Origin: Mesodorylaimus sp. YZB2_4
Taxonomy: Eukaryota > Nematoda > Enoplea > Dorylaimida > Dorylaimidae
Direction: 5' to 3'
Length of the DNA: 64,000 bases
Assembly: GCA_030248295.1 (NCBI GenBank)
Contig: JASANH010000371.1
Coordinates: forward strand, 1 to 64,000
Under the pieces are notes generated by a model. It worked only from the letters and a program-made list of their open reading frames with translations. It did not search any database and was not told the DNA's origin. Made by a program: the position numbers and the translations under genes. Positions 56,301 to 64,000 of this stretch are shown one piece after another (within the stretch, counting starts at the first letter, position 1; each line of letters starts with the position of its first letter).

Positions 56301-59300
56301 CTTTGCCACTTGTCGCCTATTCTTCTACCGCCATTCTCTCCTGGCCGTAAAAGCGAATAAAGACATTTTATAGCTTATCTTTTCCCGAAGACAGTCCCTC
56401 TTCGATCCTAAACTATGTATCGAAGACGTTATTTAACTCGGAAGGCCGTATCGCCCCCGACTCCTCAGCCCAGCCTTGTCCAATCTCCGCCAATTTCCTC
56501 ATTGAGCATGCAGCAGCACGGCGAATCGGTCGGGGGAGTCAAGGGCATGAAACTCTATACGTCCATGCTGAACTTGAAGGCTCCGTTAAGAACTAATTCG
56601 TCGGGATATTGCAGCGAATCTGATTTGGTATCGGCATCGCCCATCGGACTCCGCCCGTCCTCCAATTCCTCATCCACGTTCTCGCTGTTGTCTCAATCGA
56701 CTGCTGCTGAAGGCAACGGCTATCAGAGCAGCCAAGAGGACAGTCTTTACAGAAGTGGAAAGAATAAGTTAAACTCCAGCTACAATAGCTTACTTTTTCC
56801 GTCCACTTTGCGCCAGCCTACCGTCCAGCGAAATGTGCTACCCGAACGATACACGAGGTCTGGCGGCGGGGCGGCATCGGCCGTGAGAAAGGCGAGGTCC
56901 AGGGATTACTTACAATTGATGAAAAGTGGTAAGCGGACTTGTCGCGGCAAAATACGGTCTGTCAATTAAGATGGGCCGAGACGAGCCAGTGAAAGTGTCA
57001 AGACTATGAAAAATGAATGACTCGCCTAAAAAGGAGATGTTTTGCTTGCACGAAGATATTGATCAGGGGTAAAAGTGCGCAGGAAGGATCTCTGCTACAC
57101 TAAGCGCATAGTACACGAGTCTTGTCAACACTTGTTTGAGAAGAGGGGCTAAGAGGGCTTGCTACCATTTTAGGTCATTCTACAGACCCAGAAGAGGCGT
57201 ACGGAGTTCGTACAAGCGGTGCTTATCGCGACTACGCCCCCAGTCCCACCTCAGACATGCTGATGGATACTCTGTATAATCGACCACCCAGTGTATCCAG
57301 ATCCGGTAGCGTGACACCAGTGATCGACGAGGAGGCCAGGTAAGTGGTTGCAAAGTACCTATTTTAGGGACTGGTGACGGCATTCTATTCTGAGTGCAAC
57401 TGGGAGAAAAATGGCATTCACATTTCCTTGTACCTGGCACACAGTGACACGCCGTTGTTTTTTAGAATCCGTATGGTAAATATGGAGAAGCAATTAGCCA
57501 CTTTGTCATCTTTGGTTCACTCGGCTTTGATGTCGAAAGGCGGCAACGAGACGGTATACAAAGATTTGGAAATGCTAAGAAAAGAGATTTTGGGCGGCGG
57601 CGGTGGCTCGTTGGTGTCTGCCAATGGCAGTAGCGTGAATGGTACCAGGGATGACATCAGCGAGACTGGCTCGGTATCTCGATTCAGCGACATCAGTTCT
57701 GAGAAGGGCAGCTATCAAGCGGGCGCTGAACGAGGTATTAGATACTTGCTATTTCTAGGGCCTGAGGATTTTGTCATAATAAGTCTAATTTAGAATGATT
57801 CGGTTTTCTTAGGCCAAATGAGATAAGCATCGTCTTTTGCCTAATGCACATACGGAGCGGGGATTCTCTTTGGCCAAGAGTCATTCATTCGGGCGGGTCC
57901 TTGTCAATAAACAAGCGCGCCCTCTGTTTGCCCTTTGCGGGCCTGTCTCGGGGTTTAATGCCATTAGATTGCCTATTGCGTCGGCGAATGGCGAATCGTT
58001 AAATTTGATATTGGATTTTTGACCCCACTCGTGCGGCTGGTCAACGAATGGCCGTTTTTATGAGAAGTATCTCTCTCCTAGGCCAGTCTAATAGTATAAG
58101 ATGGTAGCGGACACTGGGCCAGTCGATGGCCTGTGGCCACAAAAACCGGAAGTGACGCGTGGACTGATCTGAATTGGTGCCAATCTTCAAGTAGTGTGGT
58201 ATGCGCGTAAAATGAGGCTTGATATCTTGCCGACTATATTCGAAGAAGGTTGCAATAACTTGGGAATGATATGCGCCATTGAAAGTAATGCATGGTTTTG
58301 TCATTGAGTGACCGCTCTTGAGTCTGACTGACTGATGAGTGTCTGACCAACATTCTTCGAGGCTTGATGAAACATCTCTTTGTTCCAGACGGCGCTTATC
58401 CTGGCTCAGCCACGTTTACTCCGATTACAACCGGAAACGGATATGACCACTCGACCGTCAATGGGCCCAATGGAGTCAGTGGACTTTCGAGCCCTGACGC
58501 GAAGCATACTCTGAAAACGTGCAAGCGACGAGTCGGAGAAATTCAGACGGAATTAAAGAATTTACGTCGGCTGGCCCAATTGAATGCGCAGTCGAGTCGT
58601 GACATTTTAAAGGATGCATTCGATCGGATAAAAGTCATTTTGAACACTAATGTAAGTCGTGGTGGGGATCACTTCCTATCCCTTGCTCCATTGTTTGTTT
58701 TTTGATCACTTGCTTCTTATCACCATTTTCGTATTGCTTGTGGTCCAGCACCTCATTCTCTGCCGCCTTTCCAGAAGCACCTGCACATGTTTGCGGCTCA
58801 AGCCCAACAACAGAATCAGGCAGCCGCCACTGCTCTTTCGTCTGATCGAAACTGGGCTGATCAAGAACAAGAGCGGTATCGAAAATCTGTACAAAAAGTT
58901 GAACATGACTTGGGGTGAGTCACGTGACCTTCTTGGTCTATGTTTTATCTCTACTCGTTTTAGGGATCTTGAGAAGCAAGTTGAGGATCTGAGGCAAAGG
59001 GTGATTAATGGCGAGCGTAAGTTAAGAATGTCCGAAGTGGAATCATTCACTGATATTTTGGGACACATTGGACGATTAGCTGCTCATTTAAAAAGTGAGT
59101 CAAGATGTCACTTTACATGGTTGGTGCAATGGGCCCTTTTGCTTTAGCTAATTTCCCCATGTTGCAAGATCGCTTAAAACAAGTGATGAGTGCCGAGATG
59201 GAGAAGGTGGTACGAGAAGAGAAGTAAGACTATTTTTAGATGTCACAAGGGTGTATTCGGCATAATGCTTCTGTATACGGTAGATTTCTAAAAGACGAGC

Positions 59301-60828
59301 CTGTAAGGGTGGATATGGCCTTGAAAAGGTGCAAGAAATTAACCAATACCATGGTGACAATGAAGAAGTAAGAGTACTGTAGGCTTTGTGGGAAGCGACG
59401 ATGTAATGTGTCTTGTCTTCAGACTAGCAATGGTGCAGGATCCGGCTGCTTATTATGGAAATGCCAATCGGTCACAAACTCCAGTCAAGCCTTCTGGAGC
59501 CGCCGATAACGAGGTAAGAGGCGTGCAGGTCAGCAGACCTGCAGTACATGCAACAGAAGCAAGTCAAGTTTCGCATTCTTGCATCTTATTGCTCTATTCT
59601 GATTTTACGATTGGCTTTACAGGCCGGTGTCTATAACGGTGTGCCTCCGCCACCCATTCCCCCTGCGCCTGAATATCGAGGCAATGCTTCGCCCCCGAAA
59701 GAAGACTCAACGGGCTCCAAGCTGGTTGGTAACTCGACGAACCCCGTCGCTCCTTCCCCGACTCCCAAGTCAGCCAACTCGACTCCGGTGGGTGGTCACG
59801 TATTGGATAGTTTGCTCGAAGAATTACAAAACGTAGCCAAAACGGCTTCAGTGGCTGAGAATGCTAATTCGTCGCTCATGAATGGCCATTCTTCCATACC
59901 TCCACCCCCCTCAGTCACTATGAATGGAAATGGGACGGAAAAGAATGGTGCTTCGAATAACAATTCCTCGATGCCTGTGGAAAAAAGGGTCGGTTTCGTG
60001 GACGAAGTTCAAGTACTGACCCACGAGCAGGATACCAGCGAAAGTGATACTATCAAACGTGCCCCAAAGTCAAACTCGGCCTATGCCAGTTCGCCACAAC
60101 CCCACAGTAACGGCAATGGCTGCGGGCCGAATGGGCACATGGATAACGGCTCAGTGGCTAACTCGATTCTGGCCAGACACGGTGCTAGTGCCAATGGGCA
60201 TCACAGCTACAACTACGGGCTCGCTGGTGGTGTTGGAGGGAGACGAAGAAGTGCATCGCCTCTAGCCACCAGTGCCGGCCTGGCTGGATTCAATATGTCT
60301 TTGCAAGGTGCTATTGGTAACAGGTCTCATTCTGGTACGCCCTGTTCCGTTACTTCCGACTCGACTACCTATCAGCATCACCCGCCGCCACCCCCGCCTC
60401 GTTCATCGTCGCGTACTATGCTAGCCACAGGCAATATGAATAATTCGAATTCTGACACGAGGTTCAAGAATTTCGATTTGGACGAGTTGAAACAGCAGCT
60501 GATGTTCGCCCCCTCGAATGGCCCCAAAGGCAGCGTGGCGATGGGGGCCACTCCGGCCGCCATGGTGCAGACGAATGCTGTCGACGATGAACCTCGTTTG
60601 ATCAAATCAGCCAGTAGCAGCGAGAGTGTCAATTCGCAGGAAGGACGTGAACATCGGCAACGTCATCAGCGGCTTCAAGAAGACCAACAGCTCTTGTCTC
60701 CGCCGGGAAAACCACCACCCCCTCCTCCTCCGCCTAGAAATAAACAGGAAATGCTGGAACAGCGACAACACGAGTTATTGACTAAGCAGCTGCAACAGCA
60801 ACAAAATCGATATGGAACTAAATTTTGA
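44388..60828 (+). CDS. p140Cap / sickle-tail (SRCIN1/KIAA1217) homologue, about 18 exons
   Basis: Core exons: 49178-49587, 49648-50119, 51889-52311, 52518-52743, 54409-55028, ~56415-56938, 57174-57339, 57466-57734, 58389-58651, 58775-58914, 58964-59094, 59148-59223, 59284-59367, 59423-59513, 59623-60828. Two first-exon sets splice in phase 1 to 49178: 44388-44904 plus 45148-45276, or 46859-47411. The AIP3/Bud6-like domain is in 52518-54450 (SVLPIGQDGTTKSALQSMDD, YIQDPAKTDVFYELDDL). The family's coiled-coil region follows, with MEKQLATLSSLVHSAL and FLKDEPVRVDMALKRCKKL. Vertebrate members are scaffolds that link Src/Csk, actin and microtubule proteins. The last exon is Pro-rich (PPPPIPPAP, PPPPPPPR) and could bind SH3 or EVH1 domains. 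At least one exon between 55029 and 56414 is unresolved. AATAAA signals lie at about 61276-61290. Confidence 0.88.
46717..46725 (+). promoter_or_regulatory. TATA box of the internal first exon of the p140Cap homologue
   Basis: TATATAAAG about 134 bases upstream of the ATG at 46859. A 14-codon upstream ORF (46752-46796) would begin close to the expected start of transcription. Confidence 0.55.
46859..47411 (+). CDS. Alternative first coding exon of the p140Cap homologue
   Basis: The ATG at 46859 opens 184 codons to a GTACGG donor after 47411 (phase 1), compatible with the 49178 acceptor, which also starts in phase 1. The product is basic and Ser/Thr/Arg-rich, then Asn-rich (NNNNNEENN), with no domain I recognise. 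It could instead be the first exon of a separate gene, but no other phase-1 acceptor in a coding context is seen before 49178. Confidence 0.6.
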
Positions 60829-61473
60829 CTGTTGGCACCCCTGGCATCTGATCCAAAAGGGGACATTGTGCTCGATGAACCTTGACCCAGCTGTGTCTGC
60901 CATATGCGCTTTCGCTGCCACAATGCGCGATTGCCACCTTAGATAGGATTTTATGCTTGGAGTGTTTAATATGCGTGTCATTTTGCATACTGCTGTTCTT
61001 TTCAGGCCTTGACCCATTTGTTTATAGTAGGCAAAGATTATAGAAGGTCTAGTCCTCGGACAGCTTGTGTGCAGTCTCTATTTGGCTTTTTTATGCAGTC
61101 AGTGAGGCCCATTTTTTTAAGCAGCAACGTCTTTCGGCAAACAAAATTTTTTCTCCAAAAAACAATGTGTGTTTCGAGTCTACCCCTTGCTGTAAATAAC
61201 GTAATAGGGCTATCCTGGAATGCGCCTACTCTGAATTGTATAATCCTTGAAGTGTTTGCCTTTTAGAGTATTTGCTGAAAATAAAATAAAAATATCTATT
61301 CGAGATGGTGGGAAAGTTTGCCCCGACGGAAGCATAGTAATCAGGGCCAAGCAGTGTAAAGTTAACTGTGCAAGCTACATGTGCAGTATGCATTCCGTGT
61401 CTGCTTGCTCATTTCAACGAGCGCACTCGAGCTGAACAGTCCGTTTCGAAGAATCCGATCTTTGTACGCAATC
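60829..61473. other. 3' UTR of the p140Cap homologue and spacer
   Basis: About 450 bases of 3' UTR, ending near overlapping AATAAA signals at 61276-61290, then a short spacer before the next ATG. Confidence 0.6.
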
Positions 61474-62540
61474 ATGGCCGAATCTGGAAGTCAACTCAAC
61501 ATGAACGAATGCTACGATGTCCCCCTGAGCAGTTCTTCTGTACTAGCTGACGTGCAAGTGGTGCAAATGCTGCTCAACGAAGTGTTGGAGCCGGAGAACA
61601 TGGACCCTGAAGAAGCCAGTATGTGTAATTTTGAATTGAAGGGGCATGGGTTTAGCCTGTGAGATATCCAGCCATAAGTAGCAAAGTTTTGGTTTATAGC
61701 CAGCGAAGGTTTTGGTGTTAAGTAATCCAGGGTCTGAGAACGCCTGAGCGTTTTTATGGCAAGTAAAATAAGAAAGACTCACGAGGAAAGTAAATTTTGC
61801 AGGCTCTCATTTGAAAACCTTTCTCAGCGAGTGGTGTGACGTGATCAGGTCCTATGAAAGGAAGAGCAACCAAGCGGCGACTACAGACGGAGGGTCGACA
61901 TTGGAGCGACTGGATTCGAAAGCCAGTGAAGCTAGCACCGATCAAGAACGTCCAGCTCTGCGTTTGATGACATGCCCGAGTTTGGACGATGGTGGCAGCC
62001 AACCGTCATTGGCTGTCGTGTCCACGGCCATCACGGCGTACGACAGCAAGAAAATCTACGAGCCGTATCGACTGCAAACCGTTGTAGAGGGGACGATGGT
62101 TTCCAGTCAGGAGGTAAGAGCAGCTGTGTTTGTACGTCATCTCAGACCAAATACGTAATTAGTTTCAGTGCAACGAGGCGGACACAGCCTACTCGACGGC
62201 ACTTGTTTCGTCCATAGATGGTTCGGTTGCTCTGATGGACGAGAGCAAAGACGAGGAGCCGACCGGGCAATGCCAAAACAAGGTCATGAACTACGAGGAT
62301 CGACGAGCGATCGCCATGCAAAACGTGCTGAAGCAAGTGACTGCCATGTTCGATGGATCGGAGGACGGTCTGGGTGTGGAAATCCTGGAAGTGGCTCCAT
62401 GCGACGAAGCCGACAAGCCCGCAGCGCCTGCTCAGCCTGTGGTCGACGTTAACCAGCGCAAAGAAGTGGAATCTCTGCGATCGACTCGTCACGGTATCGT
62501 GCGCAAACTGGTCGATCTGTTCAGCCGCTTCAAGCCATAG
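61474..62540 (+). CDS. Acidic protein of unknown function (275 aa), 3 exons
   Basis: Exons 61474-61618, 61803-62113 and 62169-62540 have good GT/AG sites (GTATGTG, GTAAGAG; ttttgcag, gtttcag) and join in frame to 828 nt. The ATG follows stops in frame shortly upstream; no signal peptide or membrane segment is present, so the product is probably cytosolic or nuclear. It is acidic overall, with Ser/Thr-rich stretches and a basic amphipathic C-terminus (RHGIVRKLVDLFSRFKP). No domain is recognised. Lone Cys are scattered, which fits an intracellular protein. A poly(A) signal AATAAA lies near 62920, facing the convergent secreted peptide gene. Confidence 0.72.
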
Positions 62541-63060
62541 AATGAGAGCTGCGAAAGGAAAAGCAACGAAGAATCTGATGCAGTGATAACGTTTTTATCC
62601 TCGCTACAGGTGCATTGCTAAAGTTTTGAAGGTTTTCTGACTATTTCTTGTACTAATCTGGGCATAAAGGGTCGATCGAAAGCGCGAATTGGTGACAGTA
62701 GAATCGTATAACAAAATTCAAGGCTCAATTTTATCCCGCTCCCAGCGCTACAATTTTTGGCCATTGAAAACTATGCAAAGCCTCAAAACGTTCTGCCCCA
62801 TCCTCTATGCTTCTCACTCTAACCCTTCTTCGAATCACGATTTTAGTCAGTGTTTTTTAGTGTCCTTACACCGCGCTGTCACACTAATATCTGTGTTCAC
62901 GTTAGAATAAGCGCTCCAAAATAAATTATCAAACTAAAACAAGAACAGTCGATTTTTATTAGGCAAAACGAAATCGAGCACAGAATTCAGCCAGTTTGTG
63001 AACTGCCACTTTTTGTATGGATTGGACCCCGCGTTGGTGATCTTTCGTGTGTGATATGGC
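62541..63060. other. Convergent 3' UTRs
   Basis: A plus-strand AATAAA near 62920 and a minus-strand AATAAA near 62957-62962 lie within 40 bases of each other, so the two transcripts end almost back to back. Confidence 0.6.
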
Positions 63061-63315
63061 CTACTGTGGTTGAGGGGTGGTACGATGACGTCCAAATGGG
63101 CGACGGCTGGCTCCAGTGCCGTCGTGGGGTCGGCGACTGCCAGAACCGTACTCGAATCTGAGCTGACCACTACCACTGTGTTCGCCATTGGCCAAATGCG
63201 GAGGCCGTGGACTGCGAGAGCCATATTCGGGTCCGTGATCGCCGCTGCCACCATGACGATGGGCCATGATGACTGCAACCAAAGCCAATAACACGATCAG
63301 GATCGAGGACTTCAT
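63061..63315 (-). CDS. Small secreted His/Gly/Arg/Pro-rich peptide (84 aa)
   Basis: The ATG at 63315 opens a signal peptide (KSSILIVLLALVAVIMA). The mature ~65 residues have no Cys and are rich in His, Gly, Ser, Arg and Pro (HRHGGSGDHGPEYGSRSPRP, ASRRPFGRHR). A minus-strand TATAAAAG (63395-63402) lies 80 bases upstream and an AATAAA about 100 bases downstream of the stop, so this is a compact real gene. The composition recalls cuticular, salivary or antimicrobial peptides of invertebrates, but no family is assigned. Confidence 0.7.
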   Translation of the reverse strand: MKSSILIVLLALVAVIMAHRHGGSGDHGPEYGSRSPRPPHLANGEHSGSGQLRFEYGSGSRRPHDGTGASRRPFGRHRTTPQPQ

Positions 63316-63394
63316 TTTTCGACTTCAGTGTGTGAAATACAACGAGTTTTCACCGCTGAAATCACTTTGTGATGTCGATGATCATAGTGCTCTT

Positions 63395-63402
63395 CTTTTA
63401 TA
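63395..63402 (-). promoter_or_regulatory. TATA box of the His/Gly/Arg-rich peptide gene
   Basis: CTTTTATA on the plus strand, TATAAAAG on the minus strand, 80 bases upstream of the ATG. Confidence 0.7.
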
Positions 63403-64000
63403 GGCAGCGTGGATGAATAGATGGTGCGAAATTAGCTCGGAATTTTCGATGAAGCTACTGGCAGATGAACAATAGGTGCCTGCAATAGGAAACGCAAGGA
63501 GATTTCAAAAACCGATGCATTTCTCGTCGTAAGGCTTTTATTCACTGGCAGTTGAAAAGCACTTCAGAGTATTCCTGTGCTTTTTAGTCGGTTTTGAATT
63601 CTCTGACGTCGTCATGAAAATTGGGGGCACGCCCTCATAGTGAGCTAATAGCACACTGCGCATTTGGGCGTGCGATTTGAAGCTATTCGCGTGCGAGGAC
63701 ATAATAGAACCGGACCTCTGACGTGAGCCAGGCTGATTGAGCCGGACCATCTGCATGCACATAATCCAGGCCCATACTGATAGGCCCATACAGATAGTGA
63801 CCATTGCAGCTTTTGCGCTAAGTTCAATGCCCAGTCTTCTGCTTCGTCTTGTAGGTGATGAAACAGTTAGGTTCTCGTGCTTGCACGCTGAACCAACTGT
63901 GCGGTGGTGTTGAGGTTCGAATCAAGCCACGAAGCCCAGGTACCGAAATGGTTTATTGCAACTGTCCACCACGCCGGACCAGAGGGGCTCAGGCAGGTCG
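63403..64000. other. Right end of the window, nothing supported
   Basis: No supported gene. A lone B box-like GGTTCGAATCA near 63914 has no A box at the right distance. Confidence 0.4.

Noticed and set aside
63880-63930. tRNA-like B box GGTTCGAATCA
   Set aside because: No A box at a suitable distance and no cloverleaf; not called a tRNA.

Overview
The window is animal nuclear DNA. It has spliced genes with short introns (mostly 50-70 bases, YAG acceptors such as tttcag), TATA-box promoters, AATAAA signals, LTR retrotransposons, tRNA-derived SINEs and long satellite-like arrays. The gene set (DEG/ENaC channel, receptor-like tyrosine phosphatase, p140Cap/sickle-tail homologue, intronless rhodopsin-type GPCRs, small cysteine-rich secreted proteins) points to a small protostome, most likely an ecdysozoan such as a tardigrade or nematode. 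The species cannot be fixed from the sequence alone. Splice sites below were placed by eye; where exon phases and total length agree I say so.

Layout. 0-5.6 kb: two dead LTR elements joined tail to tail (Ty3/gypsy pol on +, BEL/Pao gag-protease-RT-RNase H on -). 5.98-7.78 kb: a probable non-autonomous DNA transposon with inverted termini. 8.8-9.1 kb: a SINE. 9.4-16.1 kb: a divergent receptor-like tyrosine phosphatase in 12 exons, with a 2.6 kb minisatellite of 32-base units in intron 1. 17.6-18.6 kb: a secreted Cys-rich protein whose paralogue lies at 28.7-29.8 kb on the other strand with the same exon phases. 19.4-25.0 kb: a 15-exon DEG/ENaC channel gene carrying two thrombospondin type 1 repeats and a very long Thr-rich stalk. 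26.9-27.9 and 37.8-39.0 kb: two paralogous single-exon GPCRs. 30-34.5 kb: repeat-rich DNA. 34.6-35.7 kb: a LIM-like gene. 36.97 kb: an 8-Cys secreted protein. 40.2-41.5 kb: a third GPCR, partly resolved. 42.5 kb: a second SINE. 44.4-60.8 kb: a p140Cap/sickle-tail homologue with two candidate first exons. 61.5-62.5 kb: a three-exon gene of unknown function. 63.06-63.3 kb: a small His/Gly/Arg-rich secreted peptide.

The genes do not form one pathway. The most unusual object is the channel gene: N-terminus, both membrane segments and the ectodomain signatures of a DEG/ENaC subunit are all present, but the ectodomain is interrupted just after the first membrane segment by two TSR domains and about 500 Thr/Ser/Pro-rich residues, and the pore filter reads GFC rather than the usual GxS. 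The phosphatase gene, with a variant active site, a lysine/serine repeat tail and a structured minisatellite intron, comes next.
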